64,000 bases of DNA, taken from NCBI GenBank assembly GCA_041554195.1, contig JBFFMJ010000006.1, positions 124,001-188,000 of the forward strand, given 5' to 3'. A program made the position numbers and the translations under genes. Source of the stretch: JAPHSX01 sp041554195 (lineage in GTDB: Bacteria > Pseudomonadota > Gammaproteobacteria > Thiohalomonadales > Thiohalomonadaceae). Of this stretch, positions 18,860-28,719 are shown piece after piece (positions within the stretch are counted from its first letter, which is position 1; the number at the start of each line of letters is the position of its first letter). The notes under the pieces were generated by a model. It worked only from the letters and a program-made list of their open reading frames with translations. It was not told the origin of the DNA and did not search any database.

Positions 18860-19762
18860 TTAGCCCCAGACTTCGACGCGGTTACGCCCGCCTGTCTTGG
18901 CCTTATATAGCGCCCTGTCGGCATGTTCAATCGTATCTTTCAGCGCCTCATCGGCGGACAATGCCGCAATCCCAAATGATGCGGACACCGTTATCGTACT
19001 ATCGTTTATAACCGCTATCTTTTTACGGCTCAGCGCCGCCCGTATTCTGTCAATAATGTTGTAAGCGATTTCAGCTGTTGTTTTTGGCATACAGATCAGG
19101 AACTCCTCACCCCCATAACGGCAGACAGAATCATACGTGCGCATATGCTGAATAATAAAACCCGCGATGGTGGTTAAGGTGAGGTCACCAACAGCATGCC
19201 CGTACCGATCATTGATGATTTTAAAATGATCAATATCGAGCAATACCACACAGCCCGATTCATTAAATCGCGTAACCCGTGAGTACTCCTGTTCCAGCAG
19301 GTGGAAAAACGCCTGGCGATTAAGCGCCCCGGTAAGATAGTCAAAGGAGAGCTGCAGCTTATACAGGCCATCTCGCAAATCCACCAGCATTTCCGTAAAC
19401 GAGGCCTCAGAGTCTATAAATTCCTCATACACATCACGAGCAATCGTCTCGCCCCGTTTAATTCTCCGCACGATGGTACGCATGCCGTCATGTACACGGC
19501 GATTGAGTTCTTCTATCGCCGTAAAGGCCGGGTCATGATAAATGAAACTGGCATGCGTATCATAATACCAGCGCCCAAAATAGGATTCTTTATGGGCGTT
19601 CTCGGCAATATATTTATCTTCAACCGGGATACCACAAATGATTCGGGTATTCCATTCCGTAAGCCACTTCCCATGACCGATGATCGCCGCATCCAGCTGA
19701 GCAAGCGACAACTGCACATCCTTAAGTGTGGGAGTAACAACAGATTCCTGTGTCTGTGACAT
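18860..19762 (-). CDS. Diguanylate cyclase with a CZB-like N-terminal domain (DgcZ type)
   Basis: 300 residues from ATG 19762 (GAGG six bases upstream; ATG 19765 directly before it is the alternative). Residues 15-100 resemble the chemoreceptor zinc-binding domain of E. coli DgcZ; residues 130-300 are a GGDEF domain (LTGALNRQAFF, LLDIDHFKIINDRYGH, active site RYGGEEF). The I-site RTYD lies five residues before GGEEF, so product inhibition is expected. Aligned by spacing with the DgcZ ligands H22, C52, H79 and H83, the equivalents here are H30, S60, N87 and H91: two of four zinc ligands are lost. It makes c-di-GMP; the signal may differ from zinc. Divergent from an HD-GYP gene. Confidence 0.9.
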   Translation of the reverse strand: MSQTQESVVTPTLKDVQLSLAQLDAAIIGHGKWLTEWNTRIICGIPVEDKYIAENAHKESYFGRWYYDTHASFIYHDPAFTAIEELNRRVHDGMRTIVRRIKRGETIARDVYEEFIDSEASFTEMLVDLRDGLYKLQLSFDYLTGALNRQAFFHLLEQEYSRVTRFNESGCVVLLDIDHFKIINDRYGHAVGDLTLTTIAGFIIQHMRTYDSVCRYGGEEFLICMPKTTAEIAYNIIDRIRAALSRKKIAVINDSTITVSASFGIAALSADEALKDTIEHADRALYKAKTGGRNRVEVWG

Positions 19763-20164
19763 CATGCGCCTCGTATATAAAAATACCACCCATCACCACC
19801 CTGGCTATAGACACGCCGTCGTAGCAAGCCCTCTACGCCTGGAAAACAACATGGCAAAAGGAACACCCTCCGCCAACTCATACTGCGCGAAAAAGTGGGG
19901 GCGACATTAACCTTTTGAAACTATAGAACATAACCCCTGAATTGCCCGCGCCATCGGTGAGCAGAACAGCGCTGCAGAGAACCGACAGGCGTTGCGCAAA
20001 ACAGCCTGCTCTAGTGATATATCCTTGACGTGGCAATTAAGCACCAGATTGTTGTGCGAGCCGCTGAGTATCCTTAACCTTTTTCCCTATATATCTCATG
20101 GAGTTACCGCCAGCCTTTCTTTATACTATTAAGCCTTTCTCCACACTCACTGCAGCTATAACCT
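19763..20164. other. Divergent control region between two c-di-GMP genes
   Basis: About 400 bp separating the cyclase (minus) and the HD-GYP gene (plus). A TATACT at about 20126-20131 could be a -10 for the plus gene, with no convincing -35. No RNA gene, repeat or terminator is apparent. Confidence 0.4.
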
Positions 20165-21424
20165 ATGCCATCAGCCAATACCCGTCATGCTGACAAAATC
20201 AATATTGACCTGCGTCAGGCCATCTACGCCCTCACCGATGCACTCGATCTGGTCGGGGTAGATGAGGTCGGCCACGGCAAGCGGGTCGGCTTTATGGCGG
20301 CGGAGTGTGCCCGTGTTTTACCATTGACTGATAATGCCCGTATCAAACTGTTCCACGCCGCGCTGCTGCATGACTGCGGCGTCTCATCGACACGTGTCCA
20401 TCAGCATCTGGTTGATGAGATGGAATGGAACCAGGCCGAGGTACATTGCCAGGTCGGCTACGAGCTGCTGCTTACCTTCCCGGCACTGGCGCCACTGGCA
20501 CCGGTAGTACGCTATCACCACACCCGCTGGGAGTTACTGTCCGAGCTTGAAATCTCGGACGAAGATGCCCTGTTTGCCAACCTCATCTTTCTCGTCGATC
20601 GGGTCGACTCATTGATGTCGAGCCATTACGACAAGGACATGTTACTGGCACGCCATCAGATTCGTGAACGCATCATGGGCTGTCGCAGCTCACTGTTTGC
20701 TCCGCAGCTGGTTGAGGCCTTTCTGCAGGCTTCCTCATCCGAGGCCTTCTGGCTATCACTGGAGTCTCCGCACCTCGAGCGTTATCTGTTTGAGATGGAA
20801 CGCCACCACGTTCCGCAACCGATAAGTTTTGCCGAGCTCAAACAGCTGGCGGAGATTTTTTCCCATATCGTTGATGCCAAGAGCCATTTTACCGTCGAAC
20901 ACTCACGTGGCGTTGCCAGCCTGGCGCGCTACCTCGCCGAGCAAGTTGGCCTGCCGCCACTGCAGTGTGAAAAGATTGAGCTGGCAGGGCTATTACACGA
21001 CCTTGGAAAACTGAAGGTACCGGACGAGATTCTCGACAAGCCCGGTGCGCTCAATGAGATGGACCGCTCGATCATGCTGCGCCATAGCTTTGAGTCCTAC
21101 CAGATCCTGCGACGCATCGACGGGCTGGAGGAGATCGCCCTGTGGGCCGCCTACCACCACGAGATGCCCGCCGGCACCGGCTACCCTTTCCATGCGGCCT
21201 CCGCTGAACTGGGCCAGGAGGCGCGTATTATCGCGGTGGCCGATGTCTTCCAGGCATTGGCACAGGACCGCCCCTACCGTAGCGCACTGCCACCCGAGGA
21301 GATCAATTCCATCCTGACAGAACTGGCCGAGCATGGTCACCTTGATCAGGCGATCGTCTCTCGCGTTACCAATGATCTGCATAACTGCTGGCAACGGGCA
21401 ACGCTCTCACAAGATGCAGCGTAA
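20165..21424 (+). CDS. Tandem HD / HD-GYP domain protein (c-di-GMP phosphodiesterase)
   Basis: 419 residues, no membrane segment. Residues 35-170 form a first HD domain (HGKRVGFMAAE, LLHDCGVSS, YHH) and residues 225-400 a second, fuller HD-GYP domain (HSRGVASLARYL, LLHDLGKLKVPDEIL, LRHSFESYQIL, YHHEMPAGTGYP). HD-GYP enzymes hydrolyse c-di-GMP to GMP/pGpG with a di- or tri-iron centre. The variant GTGYP replaces the common GxGYP and keeps the key Gly-Tyr-Pro. It lies beside the cyclase on the opposite strand and 150 bp before the sucrose operon, which it may share transcription with. Confidence 0.9.
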   Translation: MPSANTRHADKINIDLRQAIYALTDALDLVGVDEVGHGKRVGFMAAECARVLPLTDNARIKLFHAALLHDCGVSSTRVHQHLVDEMEWNQAEVHCQVGYELLLTFPALAPLAPVVRYHHTRWELLSELEISDEDALFANLIFLVDRVDSLMSSHYDKDMLLARHQIRERIMGCRSSLFAPQLVEAFLQASSSEAFWLSLESPHLERYLFEMERHHVPQPISFAELKQLAEIFSHIVDAKSHFTVEHSRGVASLARYLAEQVGLPPLQCEKIELAGLLHDLGKLKVPDEILDKPGALNEMDRSIMLRHSFESYQILRRIDGLEEIALWAAYHHEMPAGTGYPFHAASAELGQEARIIAVADVFQALAQDRPYRSALPPEEINSILTELAEHGHLDQAIVSRVTNDLHNCWQRATLSQDAA

Positions 21425-21575
21425 TGCCTAAAAGCAGGGAGTAATTTAAGGCGCACTATTTTCGAGCAATAAGATCTCATGTCGCACAGTCACTGACAAA
21501 TGCGGCTCACTGATTTACAGTTAATCGAAAGCATTTTTCCGAATGCCTGGCACACCACGATTAACGAGTACATAG

Positions 21576-23732
21576 ATGATGAGCACGGATGAGCAGGGAA
21601 AATATCTACTTTTAATCAATGTCCACGGGCTGATCCGTGGCCACGACCTGGAGCTAGGTCGCGATGCGGACACCGGTGGGCAGACCAAGTACGTGCTTGA
21701 CCTGGCCCGCGCGCTTGCCGCGCGCAAGGATGTAGCACAGGTCGATATTATTACCCGGCGGGTCGTTGACCCGCAGGTCAGCAGCGACTATGCCGTAACC
21801 ATTGAGAACATTGGCGAGAAGGCGCGCATCGTGCGCATCGATGCCGGACCCGATGAGTATATTCCCAAGGAGCAACTGTGGGACTACCTCGACAGCTTCA
21901 TGGATAACCTGACCGACTGGCTCCGGGAGCAGCCCCGCCTACCCGACCTGGTACACAGCCACTACGCCGATGGCGGTTACGTCGGGGTGCGCCTTGCCAA
22001 CCTGCTGAGTACGCCACTCATTCATACCGGACACTCCCTAGGTCGTGACAAGCGCAAGCGCCTGCTGGCGCACGGGCTCTCGCATGAGGCGATTGAGAAG
22101 AGCTACAACATGGCTCGTCGCATCGATGCCGAAGAGGAGGTACTGGCCAATGCCGATCTGGTGATCACCAGTACCCATAACGAGATCGAAGAGCAGTATG
22201 GACTGTATAACTACTACGACCCGGCACGCATGGCCGTTATTCCGCCCGGCACCGATCTCGCCCTGTTTCACCCACCCGCTAAAGACGAAAAGATCGCCTT
22301 TGCCGAACAGCTGACACACTTCCTGAACGAACCAGAAAAACCGCTCATCCTCGCCCTGTCACGTCCCGATGAGCGCAAAAACATCCTCAGCCTGCTTGAG
22401 GCCTACGGTGAGTCCCCCTCACTGCAGCAACTCGCCAACCTGCTGATTATCGCCGGCACCCGTGATGATATCCGCGACCTGGACGAGGGGGCCCAGTCGG
22501 TCCTGACCAATATCCTGCTGATTATCGACAGTTATGACCTCTACGGTCGTGTCGCCCTGCCGAAGACTCACCGTGCCGATGAGGTCCCGGCTATCTACCG
22601 CCTGGCGGCGGCCTCCGGCGGCATCTTTGTTAATCCGGCACTCACCGAACCCTTCGGGCTGACCATACTGGAGGCTGCAGCCAGCGGCCTGCCGGTGGTC
22701 GCCACCGAGAATGGCGGGCCGGTCGACATTCTCGGCAACTGTCACAATGGCGTGCTCATCGACCCGCTGGACAGGGGCGCGATCACCGATGCGCTACTCA
22801 CGCTACTGGGGGATGCACAGGCCTGGTCACGGGCCGCGCGTAACGGCATCAAGGGGGTGAGGCAGCATTACTCCTGGCAGGCACATACCGAAAGCTATCT
22901 GCACAAGATCAGCAACCTGACCGAAGAGTACCAGCCGCTCCCCAGAAAACACCCTGCGCCACGCACCCTGCGCTACCGTGATCGTGCCATCTTTAGCGAC
23001 CTGGATCAGAGCCTGGTGGGCGATCCGCAGGCCCTGCACCACTTCTCCGAGGTGATTCACAAAAATCGCAAGTGTGTCAGCTTCGGCATCGCCACGGGGC
23101 GTCGCATCGACTCTGCGCTGATGTTACTGAAAAAACATAACATCCCGACACCGGACGTATTAATCAGCAGCCTGGGTACCCGTATCCATTACGGCCGGGA
23201 GCTGACTGAAGACAAATACTGGGTCGAACACATCGACCACAACTGGACGCCGCAACGGGTGCGCCGTGTGCTTGCCACCCTGCCGGGGATCAAGCCCCAG
23301 GCAAAATCCGAACAGGGACAGTTCAAGACCTCCTATTATTATGATGCGCAAAAGGCCCCGCCACTGGAGGAGATCATCACCCTGCTGCGCCAGAAGGAGT
23401 TAACCGTCAATGTCACCCTCTCCTTTGGCCAGTTTCTCGACATCGTCCCCTCCTCGGCCTCCAAGGGACAGGCACTGCGCTATGTGGCGCAGCGCCTCGA
23501 TATCCCGCTGGAACATATTCTGGTCGCCGGCGGTTCCGGTACCGACGATGACATGATGCGCGGCAACACCCTCGCCGTGGTGGTCAGCAACCGCCACCAT
23601 GAGGAGCTCTCGCAGCTGGTGGATCAGGAGCGGGTCTACTTTGCCGGTCAGCCCTATGCGCGGGGGCTTCTCGAGGCGATTGAACACTACGATTTCTTCA
23701 ACTCCTGCCAGGTGCCAGAGCTCCATGAGTGA
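21576..23732 (+). CDS. sps: Sucrose-phosphate synthase
   Basis: 718 residues. Residues 1-450 are a GT4 glycosyltransferase: LLINVHGLIRGHDLELGRD near the start, DTGGQTKYVLDLARAL (29-44), HYADGGYVG, GHSLGRDKR, SRPDERKN and the nucleotide-sugar block FVNPALTEPFGLTILEAAAS. Residues 465-718 are the HAD-like tail with motif I FSDLDQS and motif IV GGSGTDDDM. It joins UDP-glucose to fructose-6-P, making sucrose-6-P. First gene of sps-spp-fruK-ams, an order known from halotolerant methanotrophs, where sucrose acts as an osmolyte. Overlaps spp by 8 bp. ATG 21576 and 21579 are both possible starts. Confidence 0.95.
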   Translation: MMSTDEQGKYLLLINVHGLIRGHDLELGRDADTGGQTKYVLDLARALAARKDVAQVDIITRRVVDPQVSSDYAVTIENIGEKARIVRIDAGPDEYIPKEQLWDYLDSFMDNLTDWLREQPRLPDLVHSHYADGGYVGVRLANLLSTPLIHTGHSLGRDKRKRLLAHGLSHEAIEKSYNMARRIDAEEEVLANADLVITSTHNEIEEQYGLYNYYDPARMAVIPPGTDLALFHPPAKDEKIAFAEQLTHFLNEPEKPLILALSRPDERKNILSLLEAYGESPSLQQLANLLIIAGTRDDIRDLDEGAQSVLTNILLIIDSYDLYGRVALPKTHRADEVPAIYRLAAASGGIFVNPALTEPFGLTILEAAASGLPVVATENGGPVDILGNCHNGVLIDPLDRGAITDALLTLLGDAQAWSRAARNGIKGVRQHYSWQAHTESYLHKISNLTEEYQPLPRKHPAPRTLRYRDRAIFSDLDQSLVGDPQALHHFSEVIHKNRKCVSFGIATGRRIDSALMLLKKHNIPTPDVLISSLGTRIHYGRELTEDKYWVEHIDHNWTPQRVRRVLATLPGIKPQAKSEQGQFKTSYYYDAQKAPPLEEIITLLRQKELTVNVTLSFGQFLDIVPSSASKGQALRYVAQRLDIPLEHILVAGGSGTDDDMMRGNTLAVVVSNRHHEELSQLVDQERVYFAGQPYARGLLEAIEHYDFFNSCQVPELHE

Positions 23733-24591
23733 TCGTCTCCTCATCTGTACCGATCTGGATCGCACCCTGATCCCCAACGGCCCGCAGCCGGAATCCCCAG
23801 GGGCGCGGCAACACTTCGCCAACCTGGTGGCACAGCCGCAGGTCTCCCTCGTCTATGTCAGCGGCCGACATCGCGAACTGGTGGAGGCGGCCATGGAGGA
23901 GTACGCGCTGCCGCGGCCGGACTTTGTCGTCGGCGATGTGGGCACCACCCTTTACTATGTCGGTAGTACAGAGGCGTGGCAGCGACAGGCGGAGTGGGAG
24001 CGGCAGATTGCAGAGGACTGGGGCGGTCATAGCCACGCCGAACTCGCAGCGACCCTGCAGGGCCTCAGCGGTCTGCAACCGCAGGAGGAGAGCAAACAGA
24101 ATGATCACAAACTCAGCTATTACACCCCCCTGACGACCAATATTGAAGCCATGGAAGCGGCAATCAACGATAGACTCGAAACACTGGGTGTCCGGTCGCG
24201 CCTGATCTGGAGTGTGGATGAGCCACAGGGTATCGGCCTGCTCGATATCCTGCCGGCACGGGCCTCCAAATACCACGCGCTGGAGGCACTGATGAAACTG
24301 CAGGGCTTTGACTACGGCAATACCGTCTTCTGCGGCGACAGCGGCAATGATATCGAGGTGCTTGCCAGCCCGATCCCGGCGGTACTGGTTGCCAACAGCC
24401 AGCCCGAGGTACGCGAGCTAGCAAAGCAGCTAGCCAGAGAGGCGGGGCACGAGGCGGCACTCTATCTCGCCCGCGGTAACTTCATGGCGATGAACGGCAA
24501 CTACAGCGCCGGTATGCTGGAGGGGATCGCCCACTACCATCCGGAGGCCCTGCCGTGGATGGGCTTCGACACGCCGGGGAGTGAGTCATGA
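23725..24591 (+). CDS. spp: Sucrose-phosphate phosphatase
   Basis: 288 residues from ATG 23725, overlapping sps by 8 bp; a longer frame upstream lies inside sps. HAD signatures: motif I TDLDRTL (9-15, nucleophile Asp), VSGRHRELV, VGDVGTTLYYVG, conserved SKYHALEALM lysine, motif IV CGDSGNDIEVL. Ends with MNGNYSAGMLEGIAHYHPE. Removes phosphate from sucrose-6-P, making synthesis irreversible. It is the intact relative of the remnant at 2087-2443. Its stop overlaps the fructokinase ATG (ATGA). Confidence 0.95.
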   Translation: MSDRLLICTDLDRTLIPNGPQPESPGARQHFANLVAQPQVSLVYVSGRHRELVEAAMEEYALPRPDFVVGDVGTTLYYVGSTEAWQRQAEWERQIAEDWGGHSHAELAATLQGLSGLQPQEESKQNDHKLSYYTPLTTNIEAMEAAINDRLETLGVRSRLIWSVDEPQGIGLLDILPARASKYHALEALMKLQGFDYGNTVFCGDSGNDIEVLASPIPAVLVANSQPEVRELAKQLAREAGHEAALYLARGNFMAMNGNYSAGMLEGIAHYHPEALPWMGFDTPGSES

Positions 24592-25472
24592 CAGGTGGCC
24601 TGTGCATCTTCGGTGAGGTGCTGTTCGATCACTTCCCCGACGGCAAGCGCGTACTCGGCGGCGCGCCGTTCAATGTCGCCTGGCACCTGCAGGCCTTCGG
24701 CAAGGCCCCCTACTTCATCAGCCGGGTCGGTAACGATGATGAGGGCAAGACGATTCGACAGGCGATGCATGATTGGGGCATGCGCACCGATGGCCTGCAG
24801 GCAGACCCCCACTACCCCACCGGTCGGGTCAGCATTGAGTTTGAAAACGGCGAACCCGTTTACGACATTGTCAAACCGTGCGCCTACGATGCCATCGAAC
24901 CCGTCCCTGCCGCCAACAGCGCTTGCCAGATGCTCTACCATGGCAGCCTCGCCCTGCGTGATAAGGTATCCAGACAGAGCGCCGAGCAGCTGCGCGCCAG
25001 CAACCACGAGACCCTGTTCGTCGACGTCAATCTGCGCCCCCCCTGGTGGCAGCGCGAACAGGTATTGCAGATGGTGCGTGCGGCCCACTGGGTCAAGCTC
25101 AACCACGAGGAGCTGGCCCTGCTTACGCCTGCCGCGGCAAGCGAGAGCACACGGGCACAGGCGCTGCTCGCCGCGTACCAGCTGACTGGGGTAGTATTGA
25201 CCCATGGCTCACGTGGTGCCGAGCTTCTTACCGCCGCTGGTGACCATTACCAGGTTGCGCCACAGAGCGACATCAAGGTGGTCGATACCGTGGGTGCCGG
25301 CGATGCCTTCGCCTCGGTAATGATCCTTGGCCTCAATAACCGCTGGCCGCTGGAACTCACCCTGCAACGGGCACAGAACTTTGCCTCAGCCATCGTCGGC
25401 CAGCGTGGTGCCACCACCGCGGATCGCGCCTTTTATCAGGACTTTATCGCCAACTGGCAACTTAACGGATAA
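24588..25472 (+). CDS. fruK: Fructokinase (PfkB family)
   Basis: 294 residues. PfkB/ribokinase signatures: GEVLFDHFPDG at the start, GGAPFNVAWHLQAFG (25-39), and the C-terminal VVDTVGAGDAFASVMILG with the catalytic Asp. Phosphorylates fructose to fructose-6-P. In this operon the fructose comes from amylosucrase and the product feeds sps again or glycolysis. ATGA overlap with spp and 15 bp to ams. Confidence 0.93.
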   Translation: MTGGLCIFGEVLFDHFPDGKRVLGGAPFNVAWHLQAFGKAPYFISRVGNDDEGKTIRQAMHDWGMRTDGLQADPHYPTGRVSIEFENGEPVYDIVKPCAYDAIEPVPAANSACQMLYHGSLALRDKVSRQSAEQLRASNHETLFVDVNLRPPWWQREQVLQMVRAAHWVKLNHEELALLTPAAASESTRAQALLAAYQLTGVVLTHGSRGAELLTAAGDHYQVAPQSDIKVVDTVGAGDAFASVMILGLNNRWPLELTLQRAQNFASAIVGQRGATTADRAFYQDFIANWQLNG

Positions 25473-25487
25473 GCAAAACGACCTGAC

Positions 25488-27452
25488 ATGTACGAACAAG
25501 TATCCCACTCCCTGCTGAACAAAATCCTCGACGAACTTAAGCCGGAGATCCGCAGGCGCGACCTGCGCCACTTCTACACCCGTCTGGGTGCCAACTTCTA
25601 CGCCATCTACTCGCTGTTCCACCAGCTCTATGGCAATCGTGATGATTTTGAGCCGCAGATGCTGCGTCTGGTAGAGGTGATGGCAAGCCGCTACATCCAG
25701 CGTGAAGCCCCCCTCAAGGAACTTGATATTCAACGCGAAAATAACCACAACTGGTTTCTCAGCCAGGAGTGGGTCGGCATGGCGCTCTACAGCGACGGCT
25801 TCGCCGAAAACCTGAAGGGACTAAGGGAAAAAGGGGCCTATTTTCAGGAGCTGGGGGTCAACATGATCCATGTCATGCCGATCCTGAAGTGCCCGGCAGC
25901 GGCCAGCGATGGCGGCTATGCTGTCAGTGACTTTCGCGATGTGGATGAGCGCATCGGCACGCTGGAGGAGCTGCATGACTTGGCAGAATCCCTGCGTCAA
26001 CGGGAGATCCTGCTCACCCTCGACGTGGTATTGAATCACACCTCCGACGAACACATCTGGGCACAACGCGCCAGGGCCGGCGAACAGACGTTTCAGGACT
26101 ACTATTACTGTTTCGACAACCGTAATATCCCGGATATGTTTGAGGAGACGATGCCGGAGATCTTTCCCGAAACAGCCCCCGGTAACTTCACCTACGACGA
26201 AGCCATGGGCAAGTGGGTGATGACCGTCTTCAATCACTACCAGTGGGATCTCAACTACAGCAACCCGGCCGTGTTTATCGAAATGGTCGACATCATCCTC
26301 TACTGGGCCAACCAGGGGGCAGACATCATCCGCCTGGATGCCGTCGCCTTTCTGTGGAAAAAGATCGGCACCACCTGTCAGAACGAGCGTGAAGCACACT
26401 TGGTACTGCAGATGATGAAGGACTGCTGCCAGGTGACGGCACCGGGGGTGCTGTTCATCGCCGAGGCGATCGTCGCACCGGTGGAGATCACCAAATATTT
26501 CGGCGAGGATGCGGTCATTGCCAAGGAGTGTGAGATCGCCTATAACGCGACGTTTATGGCCCTGCTATGGGATGCCGTCGCCACCAAAAATGCCAAACTG
26601 CTTGATCAGGGAATACGCAGCCTGCCGGTAAAACTCGACCGCGCCACCTGGCTCAACTACGTACGCTGCCATGATGACATCGGCCTGGGTTTTGATGATG
26701 CCGATATCATCAAAGCCGGCTACGAGCCACAGGCCCACCGCCGCTTTATCTTCGACTACTTTACCGGTACCTATGGCGACTCACCGGCACGCGGCCACCC
26801 CTTCGGTCACAATGAAAAAACGGGGGATGCGCGCATCTCCGGCTCACTGGCCTCACTGGTGGGGCTGCAGAGCGCCATCGAAAGTGGAGACGAGGTCGAC
26901 ATTCAGCAGAGCATCGATCTCATCCTGCTACTCCACAGCATGATTATGGCCTTTGGCGGTCTGCCGCTGATTTACTATGGCGATGAGATTGGCACCCTGA
27001 ATGACTGCTCCTTCCTGGATGATGCCAGCAAGGCCAATGACAGCCGCTGGATCCACCGCCCCCAGATCAACTGGGAGCGGGCCGAGCTACGCCATCAACA
27101 TGGCACGGTAGAACAACGCATTTTTGACGGACTGCAAAAAATGATCGCCGTACGCAAAGGCACCCCCGCCTTCGCCGACTACAACAACCGCGAACTGCTG
27201 GAGACCGGCAATCCCCACCTCTTTACCTTCCTGCGCACCAATCCCGCCATTCCTGACGACTGCGTACTGGTAGTCGGTAACTTTGACAGTTCACCGCAAT
27301 CACTCACACTCAGTGACCTCGGTAATCGTGGCCGTTTTGCCTATGCACAGCTGCAGGATCTCTATTCAGGAGAATCCCCCACCCTGTTCAAGGATCAACT
27401 GGTGATCCCCCCGTATCGATTTTACTGGCTATCCGACCGGGGGATGCATTAA
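25488..27452 (+). CDS. ams: Amylosucrase (GH13_4)
   Basis: 654 residues, family-typical. Transfers glucose from sucrose to an alpha-1,4-glucan and releases fructose. All catalytic residues are present: nucleophile D284 in IIRLDAVAFLWKK, acid/base E326 in LFIAEAIVAP, and D396 in YVRCHDDIG, close to the numbering D286/E328/D393 of the Neisseria enzyme. N-terminal helical domain (1-90) and barrel signatures DVVLNHTSDEH and MPILKCPAAASDGGYAVSDF fit. Ends the operon; no hairpin terminator is obvious in the next 150 bp. Confidence 0.96.
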   Translation: MYEQVSHSLLNKILDELKPEIRRRDLRHFYTRLGANFYAIYSLFHQLYGNRDDFEPQMLRLVEVMASRYIQREAPLKELDIQRENNHNWFLSQEWVGMALYSDGFAENLKGLREKGAYFQELGVNMIHVMPILKCPAAASDGGYAVSDFRDVDERIGTLEELHDLAESLRQREILLTLDVVLNHTSDEHIWAQRARAGEQTFQDYYYCFDNRNIPDMFEETMPEIFPETAPGNFTYDEAMGKWVMTVFNHYQWDLNYSNPAVFIEMVDIILYWANQGADIIRLDAVAFLWKKIGTTCQNEREAHLVLQMMKDCCQVTAPGVLFIAEAIVAPVEITKYFGEDAVIAKECEIAYNATFMALLWDAVATKNAKLLDQGIRSLPVKLDRATWLNYVRCHDDIGLGFDDADIIKAGYEPQAHRRFIFDYFTGTYGDSPARGHPFGHNEKTGDARISGSLASLVGLQSAIESGDEVDIQQSIDLILLLHSMIMAFGGLPLIYYGDEIGTLNDCSFLDDASKANDSRWIHRPQINWERAELRHQHGTVEQRIFDGLQKMIAVRKGTPAFADYNNRELLETGNPHLFTFLRTNPAIPDDCVLVVGNFDSSPQSLTLSDLGNRGRFAYAQLQDLYSGESPTLFKDQLVIPPYRFYWLSDRGMH

Positions 27453-27609
27453 CCAGCACAGACTCGGTTAGCAGTATTCATTTATCGTTTATAAAGGATT
27501 CATCCAGCTGTCATCTTACTTATCCGGTGAGAACCCAATGAGAGAGAGTCCGGAATAGAAGGTGAACGTGCGATGAAACGGAAGACGTCCGATTAAAGGC
27601 GTTATGATA

Positions 27610-28719
27610 TTATCGAGTATCTTGCTCGAGACGACTGATGGTCACCTTTATAGGGCCTCCTTGGCTGGGTTCTAGTGATTCATTGTTCTCATGCCTAGAA
27701 TTCCAGTCATTGGCAAATAAATAGACCTGTCTGTCAGATAAACTTTTGACCTCATTTGGGACGGTCCATGTACGTTTCTTGCCAATGCGGAATGCATATT
27801 TATCATCCTTTCCGACATTACCGCATAGAAGAAATGTAGGGACCCCAGTCACGCGATTAAACCAAGTGAAGGGGTTCCACTCAAATCCCCATCCGTTAGA
27901 GTCGCAGGTCATGAACCAGTCACGCCAGCATCCTTCAGCCTGGAAAATATATTTCTCACCCGCCTCGACTCTTATGTATGCTGGGTTATTCTTCAATTTT
28001 GGATCAATGGTAATTTCTATCGTCTCCGCAATCGATGGAGAATCTTGCGCATCACAGTTGATAGTGTGGTAAGCCCCCGCTATGAGCCAGCCAAAACCAA
28101 ATAGCACCAATCCTGTCGCTTCAAGCCAGAAAACTGTGTCACTCCAGCCACGGGCGGTTCCAACAAAATAAACGCTAATCATGCCAGCTATCATAAGGAA
28201 GCAGATGAACGAATAAGTGTAGGCGCGACTGTACCTGCCCTTATTCCATGCGCGATGCGCGAAGAAACCCATTAAAAAAATGAGGCAAAGAAAAAAAATA
28301 AAGGCGGATATGTAGTGTATTTTCTCATGTGGTAGACCGATTTTTTCAGATACAACTAACATCCATTGCGCTGGATTGTACTCTTCCTTGATTATACTCT
28401 GTGGGTAGAGCTCACCATCAGGCTTCATTGGGAATAAAGCAATGCAAATTGCGAAAACAGATGCCACTTTGCTAATAAAGTATTCCAGGTCCATTTTGTT
28501 GCCAGTGCCGTTGTATGCAAATAAGAAAAAACCAACCGCTATTAAGGAGCCGACAAAGATATCCCGTGACTCAGTCCAATAAGAGAGGCTGATAGATGAC
28601 AGATCTTTATAGCCTGATAATATTACAACGCAAAATGGCATTTGTATGGCAATCAAACCCACGACCATACGCATGGTTTTATGGTTCATTACACGAATGC
28701 TTTTTTCTTGTGTATCCAT
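27610..28719 (-). CDS. Membrane protein with a C-terminal LecA-like beta-sandwich domain (unknown function)
   Basis: 369 residues from ATG 28719; AGGGAG lies nine bases before it, but directly against the upstream ATG 28728, so the inner start is preferred. Residues 10-220 have about six hydrophobic segments (starting RMVVGLIAIQMPFCVVIL and RDIFVGSLIAVGFFLFAY) in a DUF998/frizzled-like arrangement. Residues 230-365 are soluble, with IEITIDPKL, YIRVEAGEKYIFQAEG, FLLCGNVG, YAFRIGKKRTW, VYLFANDW and NNESLEP. This pattern resembles the calcium-dependent PA-IL (LecA) galactose lectin fold. The neighbourhood is AT-rich. A carbohydrate sensor is possible; nothing proves it. Confidence 0.65.
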   Translation of the reverse strand: MDTQEKSIRVMNHKTMRMVVGLIAIQMPFCVVILSGYKDLSSISLSYWTESRDIFVGSLIAVGFFLFAYNGTGNKMDLEYFISKVASVFAICIALFPMKPDGELYPQSIIKEEYNPAQWMLVVSEKIGLPHEKIHYISAFIFFLCLIFLMGFFAHRAWNKGRYSRAYTYSFICFLMIAGMISVYFVGTARGWSDTVFWLEATGLVLFGFGWLIAGAYHTINCDAQDSPSIAETIEITIDPKLKNNPAYIRVEAGEKYIFQAEGCWRDWFMTCDSNGWGFEWNPFTWFNRVTGVPTFLLCGNVGKDDKYAFRIGKKRTWTVPNEVKSLSDRQVYLFANDWNSRHENNESLEPSQGGPIKVTISRLEQDTR

